Source: Chlamydiales bacterium
Lineage (GTDB): Bacteria; Chlamydiota; Chlamydiia; Chlamydiales; JAJFMA01
Direction: 5' to 3'
DNA length: 64,000 bases
Assembly: GCA_030679955.1 (NCBI GenBank)
Contig: JAUXSF010000033.1
Span: forward strand, 16,789 to 80,788
The position numbers and the translations under genes were made by a program. The notes under the pieces were generated by a model. That model did not search any database. It saw only the letters and a list, made by a program, of their open reading frames with translations, and was not told the origin of the DNA. Below are positions 22,933 through 32,407 of this stretch, in pieces (the first letter of the stretch is position 1; each line of letters opens with the position of its first letter).

Positions 22933-24804
22933 CTACAATCTTGCGAGCCTCAGGCTATTCAAAATGACAAGAACGGTGATGCCAACATCGGCAAAAATTG
23001 CTAGAGCCAGATTACTGAGACCCACTAATGCAAGAGATATAAAAACGAATTTTACCGATATTGCCAGCAGTGTATTGGCTTTAATAATTTGTATGGTCTT
23101 TCTACCTAACTTGACTAAGGAAGGGAGGCGATTCAAATGCTCATGAAGCATGATGATAGACGCTGCATCTATTGCCGTATCGCTCCCCAACTCGCTCATG
23201 GTAATACCGACACTGGATAGGGCTAGGGCTGGGGCATCATTAATCCCATCACCGATCATGGCTACGGAGGTATACCTAGCTAGCAGTTCCTCGATGGCTG
23301 ATGCCTTATCTTGCGGCAGTTGGTTAGCCTTTACTTCTTTGATTCCGACGACTTTAGCCACAGCCATAGCTGCGCTGGTATTATCACCAGTCAGCATCAC
23401 AGGATGAATATTGAGCTGCTTGATTTGCTCGACGATTTCAGAGGATTCAGGGCGAATTTCATCGGTGAGGCCAATGATGCCTTCCACACCCTTGTTTGTG
23501 CACACCACAATAACTGTTTTCCCATCTTTTTGAAGGGTCTCAATTTTTTCTCTGACTTCGGCAGGAACAGCATGTTCTTCCAAAATGAACTCTAGTTTTC
23601 CTATGCAGTGATGCATTTCGTCGCAAACTAGGCAGTCTGCTTTTGCTCCTTTGCCGACCTTAACTTGGAAGTTTTTTATGGAGTGAGGTGTCAAACTATC
23701 GTTTTTTGCAGCTTGTGTAATGCTTTTCGCTAGTGGATGTTCTGATTGGCTTTCTATCCCTGCGGCGCAGCTCAGAAGGTGTTCTTTGGTGGTGTTGCCA
23801 AATGGTATGATGTCTGTGACGATTGGGTTTCCGAAAGTAAGTGTTCTTGTTTTGTCGATAGCGATAGCTTGAATATTTCCGATGGCCTCGAGATATCGCC
23901 CACCTTTGATTAGAATGCCCTTGCTAGCAGCATTGCCGATGGCAGAGTAGATGGAAACGGGCGTTGAAATGACAAGAGCGCAGGGACAGGCGATGACTAG
24001 CAGTGTTAGGGCATCTGCTAGGTTTTTTTGAAAAGGCACATCGAAGAAAATTGGAGGAATAGCTGTCCACAGCAAGGCTAGCAGAATAACTGACGGGGTA
24101 TAATAGGCTGAAAATTTTTCTATGAATTTTTGCGTTTCAGCTTTTGATTGGTGCGCTTTGAATGTAATCTCTTCAATTTTTGCTACGGTGGAGTCCTTTG
24201 CGAGCTTGTCTACTCTAAGTTCTATGTATCCTTGCTTGTTCAGCGTTCCAGCGAAGACGCTATCTCCAACCATCTTATCCTTGGGAATTGGTTCTCCTGT
24301 TATGGGGGATTCGTCAATGGCTGTTGAGCCGAATGTCACCTGTCCATCCAGCGGGATCATTTCGCCAGGTTTAATCAGAACAATGTCGCCAACTTTAACC
24401 TCGCTGAGTGGAATGGCGATTTCGCTGCCCTTGATAAAAACGTCTTTAGGCATTTGATCGACAAGGCTACTTAAAGAGGATTTGCTTCGTTCAATTCCCA
24501 TGTCCTCAAGTTTCTCAGCTAAGTTATACAGGACAATAACGATGGCCGCTTCCTCATATTTCCCGAGGTAAAAGGCTCCAATGACGGCGAGGAGCATCAG
24601 TAGATTGATGCTTTTGAAATTGAGAGTAATAAGCGCTCGAAATCCCTCGAGAATTGTCTGATATCCAACCGCAATAATAATGCTCAGGAATAGCGGGAAG
24701 GCGATATGTGGTGGTAGGTTCCTACCGGATAAGGATAGAAACTCAAAGATTGCGACAAAGGCTAAGGAACATATCAGCCACAGAAATTTTCTATCTTTGA
24801 ACAT
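22933..24804 (-). CDS. P1B-type heavy-metal ATPase (Zn/Cd type) with altered phosphorylation motif
   Basis: 623 residues with no N-terminal HMA domain. Visible motifs: actuator ITGEPIP, metal-site CPCALVIS in TM6, the SEHPLA motif of P1B pumps, hinge GDGINDAPALA, and ADVGITVLVILNSLRL in TM8, which matches the ZntA/CadA class. The phosphorylation motif reads DKTRTLT (D317 to T323) where DKTGTLT is almost invariant; R320 comes from AGA, one base away from GGA. This may abolish or reduce activity. It starts 1 base after the czcA stop, so it belongs to the czc operon. Confidence 0.9.
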   Translation of the reverse strand: MFKDRKFLWLICSLAFVAIFEFLSLSGRNLPPHIAFPLFLSIIIAVGYQTILEGFRALITLNFKSINLLMLLAVIGAFYLGKYEEAAIVIVLYNLAEKLEDMGIERSKSSLSSLVDQMPKDVFIKGSEIAIPLSEVKVGDIVLIKPGEMIPLDGQVTFGSTAIDESPITGEPIPKDKMVGDSVFAGTLNKQGYIELRVDKLAKDSTVAKIEEITFKAHQSKAETQKFIEKFSAYYTPSVILLALLWTAIPPIFFDVPFQKNLADALTLLVIACPCALVISTPVSIYSAIGNAASKGILIKGGRYLEAIGNIQAIAIDKTRTLTFGNPIVTDIIPFGNTTKEHLLSCAAGIESQSEHPLAKSITQAAKNDSLTPHSIKNFQVKVGKGAKADCLVCDEMHHCIGKLEFILEEHAVPAEVREKIETLQKDGKTVIVVCTNKGVEGIIGLTDEIRPESSEIVEQIKQLNIHPVMLTGDNTSAAMAVAKVVGIKEVKANQLPQDKASAIEELLARYTSVAMIGDGINDAPALALSSVGITMSELGSDTAIDAASIIMLHEHLNRLPSLVKLGRKTIQIIKANTLLAISVKFVFISLALVGLSNLALAIFADVGITVLVILNSLRLARL

Positions 24805-24805
24805 T

Positions 24806-27800
24806 TCATGTCTCTAGGTTTTTAATGGAGAAGAGTTTGTATAAGGCAGGCAGAACCATTAGTGTAAGCAAGGTGGCACTGATTAATCCGCCGATTACTA
24901 CAGTTGCTAGGGGCTTTTGCACCTCTGCCCCTGTTCCAGAGGCTAGGGCCATTGGCACGAACCCTAAGGAGGCCACTAGAGCTGTCATTAGCACTGGTCT
25001 TAAACGTGTTAAAGCGCCTGTTTTAATGGAGTTTTCTAGCTCACCGGTTTTAGCAAATAATTGATTGATGAAGCTTATCAAGACAATGCCATTCAAAACT
25101 GCTATGCCCGATAATGCGATGAACCCAACAGCGGCGGAGATAGAAAATGGCATATCGCGAAGCCACAGAGAGATAATTCCCCCCGTTAACGCTAGGGGAA
25201 CACCGCTAAATACCAGCAGGGCATACCTGGCCGAATTGAACGCTGCATAAAGTAGCAGGAAAATCAGTCCCAAACAAATTGGAACTACAATGAGAAGCCG
25301 TTTTCGAGCAGACATTAGGTTCTCGAACTGTCCACCCCATTCTAACCAGCTACCATCTGAAATAGTAATTTGTTGTATTTCTTTCTTGGCTTCTTCTACA
25401 TAAGACCCTAGGTCGCGGTTTCGAATATTTGCTTGAACGGCAATGAACCTCTTGCCATTTTCCCTTCGTATTTCATTTAGCCCTTCTGTTGCCTTTAAGG
25501 TAGCTATCTCATCTAATGGAACATGCGGGTAGTGTGCTTGTTTAGGACCTTGAGGCAACGGGATGGGTAGATTTCCTATGGCTGCGATATCTTCTCTCTG
25601 GCTTTCGGGGAGTCTTACGATGATGTCAAAACGTCTATCGCCTTCGAATAGTTGTCCCGCCTTGCCACCTCCTGTGGCAATGGCTAACACATCTAAGGCA
25701 TCCGACACATTAATGCCTAAACGACTGGCGGCCTCTCGATCTATTTGAACGTCAAGGACCGGCAGGCCCTGTGTTTGTGCTATTTTAACATCTGCGGAGC
25801 CAGGGATTTTTCTTAGCACTTTAGCGATAGCTTCCGCATTTTTTTGCATCTCATCAAAGTCATCGCCATAAATCTTCACCGCTAAGTCGCTTCTGACGCC
25901 AGAGATCAGTTCATTAAATCGCATCTCTATAGGTTGTGTGAACTCGTAGTTATTTCCTGGGACCTTATTTACTTTGGCCTGGATTTGTTCGATTAGCTCA
26001 GTCTTGCTCATAGAAGGATCAGGCCACTCATCCTGTGGTTTTAGGATGATAAAGGTGTCTGACACGTTCGGTGGCATTGGATCGGAAGCCATTTCGGCTG
26101 TCCCTGTTTTAGAGTAGATGTAGTCTACTTGAGGAAAGGTCTTAATGACCCTTTCGATGAGCTTTTGCATTTCTGTGGATTGAGTGAGCGAGGTGCTGGG
26201 AATTCGCATCGCGTGCATGGCGATATCTTTTTCATCCAAGGTTGGAACAAACTCCTGCCCAAGGTTATAGAAGACTACCAGTGAAAGAAGGCATAGAGCC
26301 GCACCAGAGGCAACGGTAGCTTTTGGCCATTCTAGGCATCTATCCAATATTGGACTGTAGGCCCCTTTGGTATAAGCGATGATCTTATTTTCCCTATCAT
26401 GAGCATGCCCTTTAACAAAAACAGCGATCATGGCAGGAACAAAGGTAAGAGAGAGGATGAAGGCTGCCGTAAGAGCGATGATGACGGTAAGGGCCATTGG
26501 ATGAAACATTTTGCCTTCAACACCGGTCAAAGTCAAAATTGGGATATAGACAGTGATAATGATCGCTTGTCCAAAGACAGTAGGTTGAATCATCTCTTTA
26601 GTGGCTATCAAGAGTTCATTGAGCCTTTCATTGAGCTGTAGAGGCCTTCCTACTTCGTGTTGCTTCAAGCCTAAACGTCTTAGGCAGTTTTCTGTAATGA
26701 TCACCGCGCCATCGACGATTAGACCAAAGTCTATGGCTCCTAAGCTCATTAGGTTTCCGCTGATGCCAAAGTTAGCCATGCCGGTGGCGGTTATTAGCAT
26801 AGAAAGGGGAATCACCAGGGCAGTAATGAGCGCGGCTTTAACCTGTCCCAGGAATAGAAACAAGATGGCGATAACGAGGATTGCTCCTTCCGCTAGGTTC
26901 TTGGTAACTGTGGCGATGGTTGCGTTTACCAGCTTTGTTCGGTTAAGAACGGGTGTTGCCTCGATATCAGGGGGTAGTGTGTTGTTTATTTCCTGAACTT
27001 TCTTATCAACAGCTTGCGCTACAGTTCGGCTATTGGCGCCAATTAGCATTAAAGCGGTACCTACGACAGCTTCGTGGCCATCTTTGCTTGCGCTTCCTGT
27101 ACGCATTTCCTTGCCGATGCCAACTTGCGCAATATCCCGGATGCGTATGGGGATGCCTTCTCTGGTAGCTACTACAATGGTTTCGATTTTACTAGGACTG
27201 TCTACCTTCTCATCTGACTTAATGAGTAACGATTCACCTTTTTTTTCTATGTATCCTGGGCCCACGCTGACGCTGTTTTTCTTTAAGGACGAAACGATAT
27301 CTTCAAAACTTAAGCCCAGAGCAATCATTCTCTCCAGATTGGGTTCTACATGGTACTGCTTGGTGTAGCCACCGATGGAATCGATGCCTGCAACCCCTTG
27401 GATACCTTTTAGCTGCGGTTTAACTATCCAATCTTGAACGGTTCGCAGATACGAAGCTTTTTCAACATCAGTGGTGAGTTTCTGGCCTTCAGGTGTTAGA
27501 TAGATAGCGCCCTGTTGCCATCCTGGAGTCCCTTCTTTGATATGGGCACCTAGACCACCTGGATGTTTGTAGTCTACTGTCCACATGTAAACTTCACCTA
27601 GGCCGGTGGATATGGCCCCCATTTTTGGCTCCGCACCATCGGGCAGGCTATCCTTGACCTCATTCAGACGCTCATTTACCTGCTGTCTGGCGAAGTAAAC
27701 ATTTACATCGTCGTCAAAAATAGCTGTAACCTGGGAAAAACCATTGCGCGAGAGGGATCGTGTCATCTGCAGGCCTGGAATACCTGCCAACGCTGTTTCG

Positions 27801-28006
27801 ATGACATATGTCACTTGTTTTTCCATCTGAATGGGTGACAAGCCCGGTAGTACTGTGTTGATTTGCACTTGATTGTTAGTGATGTCTGGAACAGCATCAA
27901 TTGGTAGTTTAACAAACGAGTAGACTCCATAAGCAGCGCAGATTAGCGTAAGGAAGATCACTGCCAGGGGATTATGGAGAGAGTAGCGCAAGATTCTTTC
28001 TATCAT
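24806..28006 (-). CDS. czcA: CzcA-type heavy-metal RND pump
   Basis: 1066 residues, full length. Starts with the family's MIERILRYSLHNPLAVI and PIDAVPDITNNQVQI. TM4 carries GAIDFGLIVDGAVIITEN, the HME-RND signature with D, D and E residues found in Zn/Co/Cd pumps. It takes divalent cations from periplasm or cytoplasm and passes them through CzcB and CzcC. The ATG overlaps the czcB stop as TAATG. The exact metal cannot be told from the sequence, although the neighbouring ZntA/CadA-type ATPase points to Zn/Cd/Co. Confidence 0.93.
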   Translation of the reverse strand: MIERILRYSLHNPLAVIFLTLICAAYGVYSFVKLPIDAVPDITNNQVQINTVLPGLSPIQMEKQVTYVIETALAGIPGLQMTRSLSRNGFSQVTAIFDDDVNVYFARQQVNERLNEVKDSLPDGAEPKMGAISTGLGEVYMWTVDYKHPGGLGAHIKEGTPGWQQGAIYLTPEGQKLTTDVEKASYLRTVQDWIVKPQLKGIQGVAGIDSIGGYTKQYHVEPNLERMIALGLSFEDIVSSLKKNSVSVGPGYIEKKGESLLIKSDEKVDSPSKIETIVVATREGIPIRIRDIAQVGIGKEMRTGSASKDGHEAVVGTALMLIGANSRTVAQAVDKKVQEINNTLPPDIEATPVLNRTKLVNATIATVTKNLAEGAILVIAILFLFLGQVKAALITALVIPLSMLITATGMANFGISGNLMSLGAIDFGLIVDGAVIITENCLRRLGLKQHEVGRPLQLNERLNELLIATKEMIQPTVFGQAIIITVYIPILTLTGVEGKMFHPMALTVIIALTAAFILSLTFVPAMIAVFVKGHAHDRENKIIAYTKGAYSPILDRCLEWPKATVASGAALCLLSLVVFYNLGQEFVPTLDEKDIAMHAMRIPSTSLTQSTEMQKLIERVIKTFPQVDYIYSKTGTAEMASDPMPPNVSDTFIILKPQDEWPDPSMSKTELIEQIQAKVNKVPGNNYEFTQPIEMRFNELISGVRSDLAVKIYGDDFDEMQKNAEAIAKVLRKIPGSADVKIAQTQGLPVLDVQIDREAASRLGINVSDALDVLAIATGGGKAGQLFEGDRRFDIIVRLPESQREDIAAIGNLPIPLPQGPKQAHYPHVPLDEIATLKATEGLNEIRRENGKRFIAVQANIRNRDLGSYVEEAKKEIQQITISDGSWLEWGGQFENLMSARKRLLIVVPICLGLIFLLLYAAFNSARYALLVFSGVPLALTGGIISLWLRDMPFSISAAVGFIALSGIAVLNGIVLISFINQLFAKTGELENSIKTGALTRLRPVLMTALVASLGFVPMALASGTGAEVQKPLATVVIGGLISATLLTLMVLPALYKLFSIKNLET

Positions 28007-29190
28007 TAGTGAGAATGCTCCGCTTCGCCTTTGCCCAATTCGGCCTTTAGCAAAAAGGTATTGGTGACAGCAAATTCTTCACCCAAGTTTAAGCCGGCTA
28101 GGATTTCAGCATTTTCATTATCGGTTCTGCCAACCGTAACAGCTCGCTTTTGAAAGCCCTCAGGAGTTTTAACAAAGACAACGCTTTCTCCATCGATTTC
28201 TTGGATCGAGTCTTTTGGAATAACGATGGAAGCTTCGATATTCTCGGTATCAATACTGACTTGAACAAATGTACCGGGCAGCCAATCGCGGTTTGGATTT
28301 GCTATCTCTGCCACTGCCTCAGAGGTGATGGTTTCGTCTTCTACAATAGGGCTGACATAAATGATCTTTGCCTCTGTTTCCTTGCCACTGACGGGTAATT
28401 TAACCGAAACGGTCTGACCTTTTTTCACTTTTAGAATATCCTTAGGGTAGATGCCGATTTGGACCCATACCTTGCTTAGATTTGCTACCTCGTAAATGGT
28501 TGTCGTATCTTCCACGAACTCACCCTTGGTGATATGGCGGCTGATGATCACGCCATCGATAGGAGCGCGAACTTCATAGAGCCGCAGATTCGGCTGCTCC
28601 TGGTCGGATAGAGTCTTTATTTCGGTTTCATCAATGCCAAACGCTTGCAACTTTTGTGCTCCTAGCTGCACATTGATTTTTGCTTCTTGGTAGGCAGATT
28701 TGGCGCTAAGATAGTCTTGTTTGGCTGAAATCTGTTTTTCGAATAGATTTTTTTCTCTGTCTAGAAGTGATTTCGCTAGCTTTTCTCTTTCTACAGAGGC
28801 TAGAAAATTTGCTTTAATTTCTGCCATTTCGCGACTTTCAATAATCGCTAAAATATCGCCTTGTTTAACCTCGTCACCAACGTTTTTCCTCGCTTCCTTG
28901 GCGACTCCAGAAACTTTGGGCAGGATATGCGCCAGCTGATCTGGTTGCAGAGTGATCTTTCCTCTTGTCGATACGACGATTGATAAAGTGCCTGGCTGCG
29001 CCTCTTGGAGCTTGATATCAAGCATCGACATTTGATCCGTAGACATCGCTATGAGATTGTCCTCATCATGTTCATGCTCTTCGAGGTCATGGATTTCAGC
29101 CTCCGCCACCTTTGGCGGACTCGGCCTAAACGCCCAAAATGCCAACCCGCCTATAAGAAGCAGCGTGGAGAACACAATCATCTTTCTCAT
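28006..29190 (-). CDS. czcB: CzcB-type membrane fusion protein
   Basis: 394 residues. One N-terminal membrane anchor/signal (RKMIVFSTLLLIGGLAFWAF), then a His/Glu-rich stretch at about 35-46 (HDLEEHEHDEDN) that probably binds metal. Lipoyl halves (VGDEVKQGDILAIIESREMA and VRAPIDGVIISRHITKGEFV) flank an alpha hairpin with the repeated EKQISAKQDYLSAKSAYQEA pattern. The C-terminus ends in a His-containing EAEHSH. It joins CzcA to CzcC. Overlaps czcC by 4 bases and czcA by 1. Confidence 0.92.
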   Translation of the reverse strand: MRKMIVFSTLLLIGGLAFWAFRPSPPKVAEAEIHDLEEHEHDEDNLIAMSTDQMSMLDIKLQEAQPGTLSIVVSTRGKITLQPDQLAHILPKVSGVAKEARKNVGDEVKQGDILAIIESREMAEIKANFLASVEREKLAKSLLDREKNLFEKQISAKQDYLSAKSAYQEAKINVQLGAQKLQAFGIDETEIKTLSDQEQPNLRLYEVRAPIDGVIISRHITKGEFVEDTTTIYEVANLSKVWVQIGIYPKDILKVKKGQTVSVKLPVSGKETEAKIIYVSPIVEDETITSEAVAEIANPNRDWLPGTFVQVSIDTENIEASIVIPKDSIQEIDGESVVFVKTPEGFQKRAVTVGRTDNENAEILAGLNLGEEFAVTNTFLLKAELGKGEAEHSH

Positions 29191-30425
29191 AGAATCTCGC
29201 TTTGGCTATTAAGGTATTTAATGTCGGCCATACTTTTGTGGTAATTAACCAAGGTCTGGATGTAGCGCCCCCTTACATCAAACAAAGTTCTCTGGGAGTC
29301 AAGGACATCAAGATATTCAAACTTTCCCTCTTTATACCCTTCGCTGGCGAGATCAAAGGACTGTGTAGCGTTCTTTAGTACGGATGTTTTTAGCTGCTCG
29401 GCTTCCCTATAAGCCCTAATCAAGTCTCTGTATGCTGCTGAGAGTCTATTTTTAAGAACAAGCTGAAGGTTTTGGAATTGATCCTGCATCTTTTGTGATT
29501 CAAAGCGCGCTTTCTGAATATTCCCCTGATTTTGGTTGAAAATGGGAATGGGAATAGATGCGCCGAGGATCATACCTTTGTTGCCAGTCTCTCGAAGCGT
29601 TTTATAGCCTACAGCTACTGTCACATCTGGCACCGATCCGGCTCTTTCCAAGTTTAAATTTTGTTGTGAGCTAAGGTACTCGAAATGAGATCTAAGCAGC
29701 TCAGGATTATTTTCTAATGTGCAGAAACACTCTTCCAAAGATTCTGGAGCAGCTAGCTCATAAAACCAATAATCCACTTCGTTGAAGTCTGGGCATGAAC
29801 AACCCCAGAAAGCAGATAGGCGTTCTTTAGCTTTGGCGAAGTCAGTCACTGCTGCATTGTAGCTAATTCTAGCAGTCCACAAGGCGATTTCAGCTTTGTT
29901 TTGCTGAATGAGCGAGATTCTGCCCGCTTCAAGCTTAGCTGATACAGTCTTATATACTTCGTCAGCTATCTTAGCCTGTTCGTCAGCCAGTTTTACTTGC
30001 TCCTGAAGACCTGCTACTTCTGCAAATGCCTTTGAAAGCCTATTTAACACCATGGTCTTCTGTGCGGCGTAACCGGCCTGAGCGGCAAAGAGTTGGTAGG
30101 TTGCTGCGTTTGAGCGGTAGCTCCGTTTTCCACCTAGCTCAATGAGTTGACCTATTTCGTAACGTGATTCAGCTGATTCCCATCCTTGCCATTCTCTGTT
30201 GCCAAAGACGTTTTCAACGCTCCAAGCAGCTGTGGGGTTTGGAAGACGTTTGCTCTGTTGTCTGGCACCGGCCCGTTCGCCTATTTCGTCGTTGGAGATA
30301 TGTAGCAGGGGGGATTGACAAAACGTTCTTTGTACAGCCTCCTCAAAAGTGAGAACTTCCTGCGCTGATAGAGAAGAGCAGGCCAAAAGGGCTAGGAAAA
30401 TAAGTGTTTTTTGCATGAAAGGCAT
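29187..30425 (-). CDS. czcC: CzcC-type outer-membrane channel
   Basis: 412 residues from the ATG at 30425 (or 409 from 30416). The frame is open to 30578 but that extension (WTLWTIWTLKTLWT) is only translated GTCCATAAG repeat. Signal peptide QKTLIFLALLACSSLSA then QEVLTFEEAVQRT. OMF repeats: ARQQSKRLPNPTAAWSVEN and the later LERAGSVPDVTVAVGYKTL with the helical hairpins between. First gene of czcCBA-ATPase; no good RBS is visible for either start. Confidence 0.88.
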   Translation of the reverse strand: MPFMQKTLIFLALLACSSLSAQEVLTFEEAVQRTFCQSPLLHISNDEIGERAGARQQSKRLPNPTAAWSVENVFGNREWQGWESAESRYEIGQLIELGGKRSYRSNAATYQLFAAQAGYAAQKTMVLNRLSKAFAEVAGLQEQVKLADEQAKIADEVYKTVSAKLEAGRISLIQQNKAEIALWTARISYNAAVTDFAKAKERLSAFWGCSCPDFNEVDYWFYELAAPESLEECFCTLENNPELLRSHFEYLSSQQNLNLERAGSVPDVTVAVGYKTLRETGNKGMILGASIPIPIFNQNQGNIQKARFESQKMQDQFQNLQLVLKNRLSAAYRDLIRAYREAEQLKTSVLKNATQSFDLASEGYKEGKFEYLDVLDSQRTLFDVRGRYIQTLVNYHKSMADIKYLNSQSEIL

Positions 30426-30469
30426 TTCTACGTATCTAGCACACTTGAGTATTTTGTGACCTCTGTTAT

Positions 30470-30545
30470 GGACCTTATAGACCTTATGGACACATTTTCT
30501 CGTCCATAAGGTCTTTAAGGTCCATATCGTCCATAAGGTCCATCT
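30470..30545. repeat. GTCCATAAG short repeat block with inverted arms
   Basis: GGACCTTATAGACCTTATGGAC faces GTCCATAAGGTCTTTAAGGTCC, so the block is both a tandem and an inverted repeat. It fills the gap between the BatD/DUF4381-like gene and czcC and shares AAGGTCCATATCGTCCA with 17486-17502. It may fold as a hairpin and end transcription of the upstream operon. Confidence 0.75.
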
Positions 30546-31512
30546 ATTTCGATTGTCGTTGGATGAATTGGCGGGCATAGTCCAGCGCTTGTGAGCTTGC
30601 TTCTATGTTTGATGGCTCTTTGGCGAATTTGACCCTATCAGCATAGCTCAGGAAATTGACCAAGGTCTGACGCGTTTCTGCATCAAATGGCGCTTTGGTA
30701 GACATCTGAGCCATGAACTCTTCTGTAGTCATTTCATTCGCAGGGACATGGTACTGCTTTTCGATGTATTGGCGCAGAACCTTGCTCAAGGAAACATAGA
30801 AGTTATCGAAATCTTCCTTGGGATTAAGTGCGTTTAACTCAGTGTTTGCGACTTCTAATGGCGTTGGTGGTGGTTTGGGCTTGTTGGCGATCTTCCACAG
30901 TTTCATAGCGGCCCAGCCTAGCCCCATCATAACAGCCAGTAGAAGTGGATACATAATCACGTAGTGCCAGGGAAAAGATCTGTCGACAAAGGTGTGACGA
31001 TTGATTTCTGGTTGTTCAATGGCTTGCCGCGCAATCTCTTTTTGGTTTTCCGAATCAATTTCTAAAATGGGTTTGTTTTCCAACGGAAGAACAGCAGCTA
31101 CCGGCAGTGGAACAGTGTCGTCGGGTTCTTTAATTGTTACCTGAACCGGCTCCGAGAGTATGAGTGAATTAGATTTTCCAGGGTCGTCGGCTATTAGCGT
31201 AATATCGCGAAACGTCAAGTAGTGCACGCCGGTGAGGAGAGGCTCCAAAACATAGCTGAATTCTAGCTTATCTCCATTTTTTTTGGACTGTTGCGAGACC
31301 AGTTTAAAAGACTGCAAAGGCACTTCGCCATAGTTGACGAGGTGCTCCTCCAGAGCTTTCTCATCGACGTGGTAACCTGCAGGAACCTCGAACGATAATT
31401 TCACGGTTACAGTGTTTGTCAGTTTAGCAGTTGAAGGCGATACAGTAGGTGTCACTGCACTCACGGCGCTGAAGATGCTTACGAAAGCGGCTATTAATAC
31501 CTTAGCGAGCAC
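30544..31512 (-). CDS. BatD/DUF4381-like membrane protein
   Basis: 322 residues from a GTG at 31512 that has GGAGG 8 bases ahead; the longer frame to 31590 lies inside the DUF58 gene. Signal peptide LAKVLIAAFVSIFSAVSA, a periplasmic beta-rich part of about 140 residues like BatD (VPAGYHVDEKALEEHL), one membrane segment at about 185-205, then a cytoplasmic DUF4381-type helical domain (FYVSLSKVLRQYIEKQYHVP, AMTTEE-like METTEEF region). It overlaps the DUF58 gene by 11 bases. Together with MoxR and DUF58 it forms the core of a Bat-type locus, here without VWA-domain BatA/BatB. Confidence 0.75.
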   Translation of the reverse strand: MLAKVLIAAFVSIFSAVSAVTPTVSPSTAKLTNTVTVKLSFEVPAGYHVDEKALEEHLVNYGEVPLQSFKLVSQQSKKNGDKLEFSYVLEPLLTGVHYLTFRDITLIADDPGKSNSLILSEPVQVTIKEPDDTVPLPVAAVLPLENKPILEIDSENQKEIARQAIEQPEINRHTFVDRSFPWHYVIMYPLLLAVMMGLGWAAMKLWKIANKPKPPPTPLEVANTELNALNPKEDFDNFYVSLSKVLRQYIEKQYHVPANEMTTEEFMAQMSTKAPFDAETRQTLVNFLSYADRVKFAKEPSNIEASSQALDYARQFIQRQSK

Positions 31513-32398
31513 GTTGTCGCCTCCGCGAATGAAAGAACTTCTGTATGGTGTGAGCGTAATCTTCATCGCTGCGAATGTCGATAAAGCCAACGCCGAGGCG
31601 CTTCATAATACGTTCTTGTTTGACCGTTCTAGTTTCAATGCGATCACTAAAATACTTTTGTGTGGTGGGATCAGAGGTATCTACAAGAAGTTCGCGATCT
31701 GTCTCGAGGTCACGTAATTTGAGCAGACGAAGCGATGGAAGCTTGATCTCGTTGGGATCCCTAACGCGAACAGCAATCATGTCGAAGCGCTTGGCAGCTA
31801 CCCTTAAGGTATGCTGAAAGCCGAGAGAGAGAAAATCACTGATCAAGAAGCAGATGCAAGACCTGCGTTGCACACGCCCCAAGAACGCCAATGCATTGCG
31901 AATATTCGTCCCTCGGTGGCGAGGCTGATAGGCTAGTAGTTCGCGGATGATGCGCAAGGCGTGCCTGACACCGCGCTTTGGAGGCAAGTAGAGCTCAATC
32001 TCGCTAGAAAAGAGGATAAGCCCAATACGGTCGTTGTTGTCATTGGCAGAGAATGATAGCAGAGCGCCTATTTCGGCCATTAAGGCATCTTTGGAGCGAC
32101 GGTGGCTGCCAAAGAAAGAAGAAGCCGATACATCGACAACCAGCATGACCGTTAGCTCACGCTCTTCCTGAAAGCGTTTAATGTATGGCATGCCGCTGCG
32201 TGCGGTGACGTTCCAATCAATACTGCGTACATCGTCTCCAGGCTCGTAGGCACGTACTTCAGCGAACTCCATGCCCTGGCCTTTGAAGGCAGAGCGGTAA
32301 GCGCCCGCTAGAAGCGTATCCACAGCGCGTTTGGTGCGTAGTTGCACCCGACGCACCTCTTTCAACGCTTCACGTGAAAGTCCATTGGACTTAGCCAT
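31502..32398 (-). CDS. DUF58 domain protein
   Basis: 298 residues; AGGA ahead of the ATG. The characteristic DUF58 block is present: FAEVRAYEPGDDVRSIDWN, ARSGMPYIKRFQEE, then LVVDVSASSFFGS, which resembles the metal-binding D-x-S-x-S of von Willebrand A folds. Members are encoded next to MoxR ATPases and are thought to be handled by them. Gap to moxR is 9 bases. The process served is unknown. Confidence 0.9.
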   Translation of the reverse strand: MAKSNGLSREALKEVRRVQLRTKRAVDTLLAGAYRSAFKGQGMEFAEVRAYEPGDDVRSIDWNVTARSGMPYIKRFQEERELTVMLVVDVSASSFFGSHRRSKDALMAEIGALLSFSANDNNDRIGLILFSSEIELYLPPKRGVRHALRIIRELLAYQPRHRGTNIRNALAFLGRVQRRSCICFLISDFLSLGFQHTLRVAAKRFDMIAVRVRDPNEIKLPSLRLLKLRDLETDRELLVDTSDPTTQKYFSDRIETRTVKQERIMKRLGVGFIDIRSDEDYAHTIQKFFHSRRRQRAR

Positions 32399-32407
32399 AT
32401 TGTTTTC

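Noticed and set aside
30426..30578. N-terminal extension of CzcC (WTLWTIWTLKTLWT)
   Set aside because: It is the translation of the GTCCATAAG repeat; the signal peptide begins after it.
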